DNA of 64,000 nt. Origin: Nitrotoga sp963800965 (GTDB lineage Bacteria; Pseudomonadota; Gammaproteobacteria; Burkholderiales; Gallionellaceae). The position numbers and the translations under genes are program-made. The notes under the pieces were generated by a model. The model did not search any database. It was not told the origin of the DNA and saw only the letters and a list, made by a program, of their open reading frames with translations. This document shows, piece after piece, positions 44,671 to 53,145 of this stretch. Within the stretch, counting starts at the first letter, position 1, and each line of letters opens with the position of its first letter. Location: assembly GCA_963800965.1 (NCBI GenBank), contig CAWDCY010000018.1, positions 124,001 to 188,000 on the forward strand. The letters run 5' to 3'.

Positions 44671-45576
44671 GTGCAGGCTGCCACTCTCAACCAGGTTACG
44701 CTGCACGGATTCCTCGACCATCTGCGCAACGAGCGCCGTTACTCCCCCCTTACTGAGGAAAATTACGCTCGCGATATTTGCCGTTTGCTTAAGCTTGCTG
44801 GTGATACGCCACTAAGTGAGCTAAAAAACCATCAAATTCGCCGTTTCGTAGCGCAATTGCACGGTAGCGGTTTGGGTGGCAAGAGTTTGGCGCGCATGCT
44901 GTCGGCATGGCGTAGTTTTTATTTTTATCTAATACGCGACCACCAGTTCAAAGACAATCCGTGCATCGGGCTGCGTGCGCCCAAATCGGCGCGCAATCTG
45001 CCGCATGCACTTTCCCCGGACGAAGCCGTGCGCATGATGGAATTACCCACAACAGGCGACATTCTGGCGGTACGCGACAAAGCGATGTTTGAGTTATTTT
45101 ATTCTTCCGGCCTGCGCTTGGCTGAGCTGGTCAGTCTCGACCCGCCAGCACTTGACTTTACTGATGCCGTTGTACGCGTTATCGGTAAAGGCGCCAAGAC
45201 ACGCGTCGTACCACTGGGCAGCTATGCGATTTCCGCACTGCAAGCCTGGCTGGCACTGCGCGGACAATTGGCCAAACAAGATGAAACGGCACTGTTCGTT
45301 AACCGCAACGGTAGCCGCATTGGGTCGCGCGCGGTGCAATTACGTATGTCAGGCTGGGGCATAAAACAGGGCATCACCAGCGGCGTTCACCCACACCTGT
45401 TGCGCCATTCGTTCGCCTCACATGTGCTGCAATCCAGTGGAGATTTACGGGCAGTGCAGGAAATGCTTGGCCATGCCAGTATTTCTACCACGCAGGTATA
45501 CACGCATCTTGATTTCCAATATCTCAGTAAAATTTACGACGCAGCACATCCGCGGGCCAAAAAGAAACCTCTATGA
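44671..45576 (+). CDS. xerC: tyrosine recombinase XerC
   Basis: Resolves chromosome dimers at dif with XerD. The 301-residue product has a SAM-like N-terminal core-binding domain and the catalytic domain. Arg is in SSGLRLAEL, the HxxR in HPHLLRHSFA, a His is in LGHASISTTQ, and the nucleophilic Tyr is in QVYTHLD. The start is GTG 44671. No dif site was identified in the window. Confidence 0.94.
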   Translation: MQAATLNQVTLHGFLDHLRNERRYSPLTEENYARDICRLLKLAGDTPLSELKNHQIRRFVAQLHGSGLGGKSLARMLSAWRSFYFYLIRDHQFKDNPCIGLRAPKSARNLPHALSPDEAVRMMELPTTGDILAVRDKAMFELFYSSGLRLAELVSLDPPALDFTDAVVRVIGKGAKTRVVPLGSYAISALQAWLALRGQLAKQDETALFVNRNGSRIGSRAVQLRMSGWGIKQGITSGVHPHLLRHSFASHVLQSSGDLRAVQEMLGHASISTTQVYTHLDFQYLSKIYDAAHPRAKKKPL

Positions 45577-45642
45577 ATAAAATTATTCTTACGGCGGGGA
45601 GGGAGAAATCCCTTCTACTCCAACACCCCTATATTTTCGCCG

Positions 45643-45877
45643 GTGCAATTTGACGGGTGGAAGGCACACCTGCGGATGGTGACACGGTTCAGATATACTC
45701 AAGCGCAACTTGCCCTTTTCCATTTCCGAAATCGAAGAAGCCTGCCCCGGTGTCAGTCGCGACATGGTGCGGCTGGTGTTACGCACAATGAAGGCAGAGG
45801 GTCTGATTACCCCCACTGGCAAGGGGCGTGGGGCCAAGTGGGTCAACGTCATCAATCAGCAAAAATCACAAGAATAG
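45643..45877 (+). pseudogene. C-terminal winged-helix fragment of an unidentified protein
   Basis: The frame ending at TAG 45875-45877 is open from 45683. It reads RNLPFSISEIEEACPGVSRD, then MVRLVLRTMKAEGLI and a tail KGRGAKWVNV, a clear winged helix-turn-helix. A preceding piece in another frame (GTPADGDTVQIYS, from about 45650) looks like its continuation across a one-base shift. No start or N-terminal domain is present, so only the end of a gene survives, directly upstream of mod. Parent gene unknown. Confidence 0.55.
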
Positions 45878-45891
45878 AAACAGGAATCGGG

Positions 45892-47564
45892 ATGCCAACA
45901 CTAAACTGGATCGGTAAAGAAGCCGTCGTAAAACACCACAAGGATGTGCCATACCGCTTACTGGAGCCGGTGTCGGAACTCTCCTGCGGCAACGCTGACA
46001 GCGGCAATCTAATCGTGCAGGGCGACAATCTGCACGCGCTCAAGGCCCTGCTGCCACGCTATGCCGGGCAGGTAAAGTGCATCTACATCGACCCGCCGTA
46101 CAACACCGGCAACGAGGGCTGGGTTTACAACGACAACGTCAACAGCCCGGAAATCCGCCGCTGGCTGGGCGAGGTGGTCGGCAAGGAAGGCGAGACGCTG
46201 GATCGACACGACCGCTGGTTGTCGATGATGTATCCGCGCCTCGTGTTGCTGAAACAGTTTTTGCGCGATGACGGAGCTATTTTTGTTTCCATTGATGACA
46301 ACGAGGTAGCGACACTGCGGTTGTTGATGGATGAGATTTTCGGGGCGGGGAACTTTGTGGCGAACATCTTTGGCAGAAGAGTATTTCACCAGATCACGCG
46401 TAAAGCTGAGCGACGCTCACGAACATGTGATTTGTTACGCGAAGAAAAATGAGTTACTTTCGTGTAGCCAAATCCCTCAATCTCGCGAAGCAAATTGCCA
46501 GCATGTTCAAGAACCCTGACAAGGACACTCGTGGCTCATGGGCATCTAGAGATTTCTCAGCTCAAGGATTAGGCCAAACGAGATGTATGAGATACTGAAC
46601 CACATCTGGCCGAATTGTGACATCCCCCCCTGGAAAATTGTTGGAAGAACACGGAGGATGTTTTTCTTAAACTTGTAGCCGATAACCGAATTTGGTTTGG
46701 CAAGAACGGGAATGGCGTGCCCAGAAGAAAAACTTTCTGTCTGAATCAGAAGGTGTGGCCACTTGGTCTTGGTGGACGAACGAAGATGTAGGGCACAGCC
46801 AAGAAGCCAAAATGGAAATCAAAGATATTTTGTCAGAATCAGCAATTGTTTTCGACACACCCAAACCCACACGCCTAATCCAACGCATTCTGCAAATCGC
46901 GACCGACAAGGATTCACTGGTTCTCGACTCATTCGCTGGTTCCGGCACCACTGGCCACGCGGTGCTCAAGCAGAACAGTGAGGATAGGGGCAATCGCCGC
47001 TTCATCCTCGTGGAAATGGACGAAACATCGCCCGCAATGTCACCGCCGGAGCGGGTCAAACGAGTTGCCACCGGCTACACCAACGCCAAGGGCAATATCG
47101 TCGAAGGCTTGGGCGGCGGCTTCCAGTTCTGTCGCCTGTCTGCCGAGCCGCTGTTCACTGCCGAAGGACAAATTCGCTCCGATGTCACTTTCGCTCAACT
47201 GGCCGAATTCGTCTGGTTTGCGGAAACCGGCACGGGGTTTCAAATCCCCCCTAGCCCCCCTTTTTCAAAGGGGGGGATGGATGGTGAAGCGCAAAAGGCT
47301 TCTCTCTTTGTAAAAGGGGGGCTAGGGGGGACTTTGTCGCCGCTTCTTGGCGCGCATGAGGGACGCGGCATCTACCTGCTCTACAACGGCATCCTCAAGG
47401 ACAAATCCGTGAGCGGTGGCAATGTGCTCACCGGGCCGGTGTTCGAGGTGTTGCCGAAATTTGCCGGCCCCAAAGTGATCTACGCCGCCGCCAACCGCAT
47501 GGGCGGCCGCGCTACGCGCGAGGGCATCACCTTCAAGCAAACCCCTTACGCGCTGGAGGTGTAG
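45892..47564 (+). pseudogene. mod: site-specific adenine DNA methyltransferase (type III Mod-like), several frameshifts
   Basis: The gene starts at ATG 45892. The first part carries motif IV DPPYNTGN and a long conserved run to about 46375. The reading then jumps frames (about 46375, 46490, 46600, 46730) with recognisable pieces KLSDAHEHVICYAKKNE, FKNPDKDTRGSW and ADNRIWFGKNGNGVPRRKTF. The last intact stretch (46735-47564) includes the SAM motif DSFAGSGTTGHAV. Motif order (DPPY before FAGSG) is the beta class used by type III Mod subunits. A 93-bp palindromic element is inserted in frame at 47242-47334. No full-length Mod can be made from this sequence. Confidence 0.85.
47242..47334. repeat. 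93-bp palindromic element inserted in frame in mod
   Basis: The left arm CCCCCCTAGCCCCCCTTTT (from 47246) and the right arm AAAAGGGGGGCTAGGGGGG (to 47330) are exact inverted copies; with flanking bases the arms are about 22 bp with one mismatch. The centre is about 45 nt. The length is a multiple of three, and the reading frame is kept: the protein gains a Pro- and Gly-rich insert between ETGTGF and LLGAHEGRG. G/C-tract palindromes of this kind are common as miniature repeats in bacterial genomes. Confidence 0.85.
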
Positions 47565-47565
47565 C

Positions 47566-48090
47566 ATGGAAGCCAAGCCACGCATCATCATTATCGCCGG
47601 ACCCAATGGCGCCGGGAAAACCACCTTCGCCCGCGAGTTTCTGCCCAATGAAGCAGGGTGCCCTATATTCGTGAATGCCGACCTGATTGCGGCGGGGCTG
47701 GCACCTTTTGCACCCGAAACGGCGGCAATTCGGGCTGGGCGGGTGATGCTGCAGGAAATGGCGCGTCATTTTTCAACGCGCGAAAACTTTGCCTTTGAAA
47801 CTACCCTGTCCGGGCGTGGTTATTTGCGCCTGATCGAGCAGTGGCAACGCGCAGGCTATCGCGTCAAGCTGATCTTTCTGCAACTGGCCAGCCCGGAGGA
47901 AGCTATCGCCCGCGTGATGCTGCGCGTCAGACAAGGCGGGCATAACGTTGCAGAAGAGGTGATTCGCCGCCGATTTACTGCGGGCCGAACGAATTTTGAA
48001 CATTTGTATGCGCCCAAGGTGGATGCGTGGGCGCTGTACGACAATGCCGGCGTCCAGCCGGTTTTGCTGAACTGGAGCGAAAAACCGTGA
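47566..48090 (+). CDS. zeta toxin-like P-loop kinase
   Basis: The 174-residue product has Walker A AGPNGAGKTTFAREF (about 11-25), then FVNADLIAAGL and FETTLSGRGYLRLI in the pattern of zeta/UNG-type kinases that phosphorylate UDP-sugars, and RRRFTAGRTNFEHLY near the C terminus. It starts one nucleotide after the mod stop and overlaps the next small gene by 4 nt. The frame is intact, unlike mod and res around it. Toxic activity is not shown; related stand-alone ATPases exist. Confidence 0.82.
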   Translation: MEAKPRIIIIAGPNGAGKTTFAREFLPNEAGCPIFVNADLIAAGLAPFAPETAAIRAGRVMLQEMARHFSTRENFAFETTLSGRGYLRLIEQWQRAGYRVKLIFLQLASPEEAIARVMLRVRQGGHNVAEEVIRRRFTAGRTNFEHLYAPKVDAWALYDNAGVQPVLLNWSEKP

Positions 48091-48308
48091 ACAAACAACC
48101 GATTGAACAGGCTCAAGACGCCGATATTCGCCTTTCGTCAGCCGCCTTGCAGCGCGCCGCCCTGCGCGCCCGCGAACTGGCCATAAAAACGGGCACGGCC
48201 ATTGTGGTGAACCGTGATGGAAAGCTGGAATATCTGGTGCCGGAGACGCCACCTGCCGAAACGTTCCACGCTCAGGAGCCGTCCGGTGATTATGGTGACA
48301 AGGCATGA
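48087..48308 (+). CDS. small protein coupled to the zeta-like kinase
   Basis: The 73-residue product from GTG 48087 begins MNKQPIEQAQDADIRLSSAA. It has an Ala/Arg-rich helix (LQRAALRARELAIKTGTAIVV) and a short beta-like tail RDGKLEYLVPE. It overlaps both the kinase stop and the res start by 4 nt, so all three are likely co-translated. It is a candidate antitoxin by size and position, but no DNA-binding motif is seen and the order (kinase first) is the reverse of epsilon-zeta. Confidence 0.7.
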   Translation: MNKQPIEQAQDADIRLSSAALQRAALRARELAIKTGTAIVVNRDGKLEYLVPETPPAETFHAQEPSGDYGDKA

Positions 48309-51012
48309 GCAGCTTCACCCCGAAAACATACCAGTCGCAAGTTCTTGAAAGTGTGGAAATTTACTTCAAGGCCTGCCACGAACTGCCGTCACCGTCGATA
48401 GCCTTCACTGCGACCACGGAACGGCTGTGGGGTCGTGGCAATACCTACAATCCGCTATCGGGATTCCCAGCCGATATGCCGTACTTTTGCCTGCGCGTGC
48501 CGACCGGCGGCGGCAAGACCTGGCTGGCAGCGAAGAGCGTGGCGCTGGCCAACACGCACCTGCTGCGTAGCGAGCACAGCGTTATTCTGTGGCTGGTGCC
48601 ATCGAGACCGATCCGCGAGCAGACGCTGCGCGCCTTGCGCGACCGCCAGCACCCTTACCACACTGCGTTGCGCGAAGCTGGCCCGATTACCGTTCTCGAT
48701 CTAGAGGAAGCCAAGAGCGTGACGCGGGCCACGCTGGATACCTCGACCACGATCATCGTGGCGACGCGACAGGCATTTCAGGTGGAACAGGAAGAATGTC
48801 GCAAGGTGTACCAATCCAGCGGCGCGCTGATGCACCACTTCGACAATCTGTCACCAACTCAGCGCGACGAGTTGCTGACCGAAGGCGAAGGTTCGGATCG
48901 GATCACGCCGTATTCGCTGGCCAACGTGCTGCGGTCTGCGGCGGCCATTCGTGGTCGTCGACGAGGCGCACAACAATCGCACTGAACTGGCCTTCGACAT
49001 GCTGGCGCGCTTCCGTCCCAGCGGGGTGATGGAACTGACCGCCACACCCGATCTGGAGCGTACGCCCAGCAACGTTTTGCACAGCGTATCCGCCGCCGAG
49101 TTGAAGGCGGAAGAAATGATCAAACTGCCGGTGGTGCTCGAAACTGAGCCGAACTGGCAGCAGTGTCTGGCCGACGCCATCGGTCGCCGCGACGCCTTGC
49201 ACAAGTTGGCAGACGACGAACGCCGGGCAGGTGCAGCCTACTTGCGGCCGCTGGTGCTGATTCAGTCGGAACCGCGCCGAGTCGGGCATCGACACGCTGG
49301 ATTTCGAGCGCGTGCGCAACGAGCTGATTACCAATCACGGCATACCCGCCAGCGAGATCATCGTGGCGACCGGTGAGGAAAAGGGGCTGGAACAGATTGA
49401 TGCGGATTACAAACTAGGCATTGCCGACCCGGCCTGCCCGGTGAAGTTCGTCATCACTCAGAAGGCGCTGGCCGAAGGGTGGGACTGCCCCTTTGCCTAC
49501 ATCTTGGTCAGCATGGCCTCGCTGCATTCGGCCACGGCGGTCGAGCAGTTGCTCGGGCGCATATTACGGCAACCGGGTGCGAGTCATCGGCAGGCGCTGG
49601 CGCTGAATCAGTCCTACGCCTTCGTCGTTTCGCGCAATTTTGCCGAAACCGCCAGCGCCTTGCGTGACCGCTTGGTCGCTGGGGCTGGCTTCGAGCGGCG
49701 TGAAGTGTCCGAGTTCGTGACAGCGGCCAAGGCCGAACAATCGCGACTGGATCTGGAAGGCCATGCCGGGCGCGTTGTCGTTCGGCCGGTGGCAATTACC
49801 TTGTCGGAGAAGCCTGATCTCAAGAGTGTACCCAAGCCGATCCGCGACAAAGTGAGTTGGGATGGCAAGCTGAATACGTTGACCATCAGCACGCCACTGA
49901 CCGAGGATGAAACCGAAATACTTAAGGCCTCGGTCACGTCAGAAACAGCGGTAGCGGCAATTGTTGAAGCCGCCGAAGTCAGCCGCACCACCGCCATTGA
50001 GTTTTTTCAGACGCCTGCCGAACTGGGTGAACGCTTCCGCATTCCACAACTCGCGCTGCGCATTCAGGGTGAACTGGCTTTGTTCGATGACCCAGAGGTG
50101 CTGGAGTATCCGTGGGATCTCTCGCCTTACGACGCTGCGCCAACGGCCGACGATTTGAGCGCGCTCGGTGCTGGCTTCAAGGTTTCGGAAGGGGGCGAGA
50201 TCGATGTGGATGACGCCACTGGCCGGATCATTTCGCGCTTCTTGCCCGATCTGCAACGGGATTTGGGACTGGTGTACCAACCGGAAAACTGGGATGAAAT
50301 TCGCCTCGCCACTTGGCTTTGTCGTAACCTGCCGGAGCAATCCCTCACCCACACCAGCAAGCAGGCCTTCGTGGCCGCGTGGCTGACCAATTTGCTGCGC
50401 CGAAACGATGTCACGCTGGCTCGTGCCAACCTGCAAAAGTTCCTGATCCGTAATCGCCTTGAGGCCCGTATTCGCGACTTGCGCAAGCAGGCAGTGGGCA
50501 AGGCTTTTCAGCAAACGCTATTCGGTGACGACGCCGCATCCCGTGTCGCGGTGAGTGATCAATATGCCTTCGATTTTCACCCACATGCCTATGCGCCCAG
50601 CCGCGACTATGACGGTCACTTCGGTCACTTTGATTTCAGGAAACACTTCTACGGGCGCATTGGCGATTTCGACAGCAAGGAGGAATTCGAGTGCGCTTGC
50701 TGGCTGGATATTCAGGCGCAGCAGGGCCGTATTCAGTTCTGGGTGCGCAACCTGGTGCGGCGCGAAGGCAGTTCGTTCTTCCTGCAAAAGGCGGATGGGC
50801 GTTTCTACCCGGACTTTCTGTGCCAGCTTCCCGGAACAGATGACAAGCCCGGACCGATTCTCGCCGTCGAATACAAGGGTGCCGACCGCTGGTTATCGGC
50901 CGAGGATGACCGCTTGATTGGCGGCCTGTGGGCCAATCTTTCCGATGGGCGTTGCCGATTTGTGATGGTCAAGGACAAGCGGTGGGACTGGATTGAGGAG
51001 CATCTGACGTGA
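48305..51012 (+). pseudogene. res: type III restriction helicase/endonuclease (Res-like), two frameshifts
   Basis: The first frame (48305 to about 48950) has the Walker A VPTGGGKTWLA. The second (about 48950-49270) carries the DEAH box VVVDEAHNN and LTATPDL. The third (about 49275-51012) carries helicase motif VI-like QLLGRILRQPG. Near the C terminus is a PD-(D/E)xK-type nuclease core, YPDFLCQL followed by VEYKGA. Each junction equals one extra base, at GTCTGCGGCGG and at CCGCGCCGAG. All domains survive, so inactivation would be recent. It overlaps the preceding small gene by 4 nt. Confidence 0.85.
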
Positions 51013-51127
51013 ACGATGGTGAAAAAAACTGATCCACAACACCAAGCAGTATTTTGAAGAGCAGTTACAGCGCATTCGGGAAATCCGCCTCTCCGAGCGC
51101 TAACTGGTTAATAAGGACAAATTGAGA

Positions 51128-51675
51128 ATGGCCACAAAGAAATCTACCCCGACGTGGAGTGACGTAAAAACCAGACTGAACGATTTCGACCGCGCTGGTT
51201 TGCTTGGGCTGCTGCAAGACCTGTACGCGGCCAACAAGGATAACCAAGCCTTCTTGCACGCCCGCCTCAGTCTGGGCGACGATGTGCTCAAGCCATACAA
51301 GGTCATCATCGACCGCTGGCTATGGCCCGATGTGTTCAAGAATCAGGATATCTCTGTCGCCAAAGCCAAAAAGCCTATCGCCGATTACAAGAAACGCCAT
51401 CGGCCAGGCGGAAGGTCTGGCCGAACTGATGGTGTTTTATTGCGAACGTGCAGCAGGGTTCAGCGAATGATATCGGCCTGCAGGATGAAGGTTACTTCGA
51501 TGCGCTGGTGCGGATGTTTGAACAGGCCTTAAAAACCATCGCCAGTTTGGCCGAAGCACAACGCCAACCATTATGGGACAGGCTGGATACTGTGTGCCGC
51601 ACTTGCCATAACTTCGGCTATGGCGTGGGTGACGATATGGACGGACTGCTTGCCGAGTACAGGGGCGATGATTGA
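51128..51675 (+). pseudogene. hypothetical protein, two one-base frameshifts
   Basis: Read across frames, the sequence encodes about 180 residues. It starts MATKKSTPTWSDVKTRLNDF (51128), continues to PIADYKK, then AIGQAEGLAELMVFYCERAAGFS, then NDIGLQDEGYFDALVRMFEQ to the stop at 51675. The two joins are near 51392 (extra C in AAACGCC) and near 51466 (extra G in AGCGAATG). The coiled or helical composition and a CRTCHNFGYG motif are visible. I do not recognise its function. It follows res closely and probably belonged to the same locus. Confidence 0.7.
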
Positions 51676-51785
51676 ACGCGATCTATTGGCCGTGCTGCAA
51701 GGTGAAATCACTCTGCTGATCACGCTCTTGGAAGATCAGTAATGTGTATAGAAAACCCGATTTTTTAACCCTATGCCTCATAACG

Positions 51786-51855
51786 TGATAAGAAAATAAG
51801 ATTTTTTATACACGTTGTTTGTGACATGATAAGATAATTGGAATTTCTTATCATG
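51786..51855. promoter_or_regulatory. probable operator/promoter region of the fic gene
   Basis: A perfect 10-bp inverted repeat CATGATAAGA (51825-51834) / TCTTATCATG (51846-51855) ends 10 nt before the fic start. A further direct half-site GTGATAAGA occurs at about 51785-51793. The AT-rich interval with TTTTTTATA may hold the promoter. The Fic protein itself ends in a winged helix, so autoregulation is likely by inference. Confidence 0.65.
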
Positions 51856-51865
51856 TTTTTATAGG

Positions 51866-52948
51866 GTGAACGGTGTGATTGCTTTACAGATACCTTCAAA
51901 CGCTAGCCTGGAAGTTAAGGCTATCTGGCAAAGCCTGGCCGAGGCGCACCGCCATTTGGCCGAGTTGAAGGGCTTGTGTGAATCCTTGCCCAACAGCGCG
52001 ATTCTGTTGGATACGCTATCCATCCAGGAGGCGAAAGATAGCTCTGAAATAGAAAATATCATTACCACGCATGACGAGCTCTATGCCTACGACCAAAGCA
52101 GTTCAGCGACACCTGCTGCCAAGGAAGTACAAAACTACATCGCCGCTTTAAGGGTGGGGTATCAGGACGTGCGTGACTCCGGCTTGATTCGATTGAGAAC
52201 GATTTTGCGCGTGCAGGAAGAAGTCGAACAAAACAATGCTGGCTTGAGGAAGCTGCCGGGCACGGTACTTAAAAATCAGACCACGGGCGCAACTGTGTAT
52301 GAGCCGCCACAAGATGCCGTGGTGATAGAGAAGCTGATGACGGATTTGGTGGATTTTATTCATGGCAATGATGAGCTGGACCCAATATTACGCATGGCGA
52401 TTGCGCATCACCAGTTTGAAAGCATCCATCCGTTTTACGATGGTAATGGGCGCACCGGGCGTATTCTCAATTTACTGATCTTGCAGCGCGAAGGCTTGCT
52501 GGATTTGCCTGTGCTGTATTTAAGCCGTTATATTACCTCTACTAAAAGCCAGTATTATCAGCTGCTCCAGTTAACAAGGGAAACCAATAACTGGGTAGAT
52601 TGGTGCGTGTATATCGTGAAGGGTATCGCTGTTACTGCCAAAAATGAAATCAAGCTGATTAAGAATTTGCGGGAGTTGATGCAAACAACCAAGCATCGCT
52701 TACGAGCTGAACTGCCTAAAATCTATAGCCAGGATTTGCTGAATAATTTATTTCGCTATCCCTACACCAAGATCGAGTTTGTAGAAAAAGATTTAGGTGT
52801 TTCGCGCATTACTGCGGCAAAGCATTTGGATACGCTTGCTAAAAATGGCTTTGTGGAAAAGAAAAAAATTGGCCGCAAAAACTTTTATATCAATCGGCCA
52901 TTATTTGAACTCTTGACGCAGATTACTTTAGACGATGAACGAAACTGA
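51866..52948 (+). CDS. Fic family protein adenylyltransferase with C-terminal winged helix
   Basis: The 360-residue product is a class II Fic enzyme. It has the N-terminal inhibitory motif S/TxxxE(G/N) as SSEIEN (59-64) and the catalytic HPFYDGNGRTGR (188-199), followed by a C-terminal winged helix (about 310-350, GVSRITAAKHLDTLAKNGFV). Such proteins transfer AMP to target hydroxyls and are autoinhibited by the N-terminal helix. The start is GTG 51866. The gene is intact and appears independent of the upstream R-M genes. Its target is unknown. Confidence 0.9.
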   Translation: MNGVIALQIPSNASLEVKAIWQSLAEAHRHLAELKGLCESLPNSAILLDTLSIQEAKDSSEIENIITTHDELYAYDQSSSATPAAKEVQNYIAALRVGYQDVRDSGLIRLRTILRVQEEVEQNNAGLRKLPGTVLKNQTTGATVYEPPQDAVVIEKLMTDLVDFIHGNDELDPILRMAIAHHQFESIHPFYDGNGRTGRILNLLILQREGLLDLPVLYLSRYITSTKSQYYQLLQLTRETNNWVDWCVYIVKGIAVTAKNEIKLIKNLRELMQTTKHRLRAELPKIYSQDLLNNLFRYPYTKIEFVEKDLGVSRITAAKHLDTLAKNGFVEKKKIGRKNFYINRPLFELLTQITLDDERN

Positions 52949-53003
52949 AACCCGGCTCCAACACATCGACCCCGTCTTTGCGGCGGGCTGGGGTGCGGTC
53001 TAA
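52935..53003 (+). pseudogene. stub resembling the N terminus of HsdR (type I restriction)
   Basis: A 22-residue frame overlapping the end of fic reads MNETETRLQHIDPVFAAGWG then AV and stop. This resembles the start of type I restriction subunits (NEAETRAEYIDPALKAAGWGV). The remainder of the gene is absent. The alignment is short, so the call is tentative. Confidence 0.45.
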
Positions 53004-53004
53004 G

Positions 53005-53022
53005 GCGGCCGCATCCGGCCGC
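53005..53022 (+). terminator. GC-rich hairpin after fic
   Basis: GCGGCCG (53005-53011), loop CATC, CGGCCGC (53016-53022) form a perfect 7-bp stem. The following sequence has only a late T run (about 53034-53039), so termination is possible but not certain. Confidence 0.4.
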
Positions 53023-53054
53023 TAGAAACTTGAATTTTTAGAGGTGTCCTTGAA

Positions 53055-53092
53055 AACCCCCTCTCCCACCGGGAGAGGGTTGGGGTGAGGGA
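53055..53092. repeat. G/C-tract palindromic intergenic repeat
   Basis: CCCTCTCCC (53059-53067), loop ACC, GGGAGAGGG (53071-53079), then TTGGGGTGAGGG. This form of CCCTCTCCC...GGGAGAGGGTTGGGGTGAGGG repeat is widespread between genes in many bacteria. Confidence 0.7.
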
Positions 53093-53112
53093 AACCGGGC
53101 ATGACGAGCTTA

Positions 53113-53145
53113 ATCATCGGGGCAACATCATTGCCATGCGCGTTA
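53113..53145 (+). repeat. 33-bp direct repeat, left copy at IS110 element
   Basis: This 33-nt sequence beginning ATCATCGGGGCAACATCATT and ending GCGCGTTA is identical to 54712-54744. The two copies bracket the IS110-type element in the same orientation. Flanking bases differ on both sides. Confidence 0.85.

Noticed and set aside
45643..45891. Upstream extension of the mod frame
   Set aside because: Residues before ATG 45892 are a shadow of the winged-helix fragment in another frame. Homology starts at MPTLNWIGKEAV.
47566..48308. Naming the kinase/small-gene pair a proven toxin-antitoxin system
   Set aside because: Gene order and the lack of a recognisable antitoxin fold leave this as a hypothesis only.
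51668..51742. 24-codon frame after the broken hypothetical gene
   Set aside because: Overlaps the previous stop and has no supporting features.
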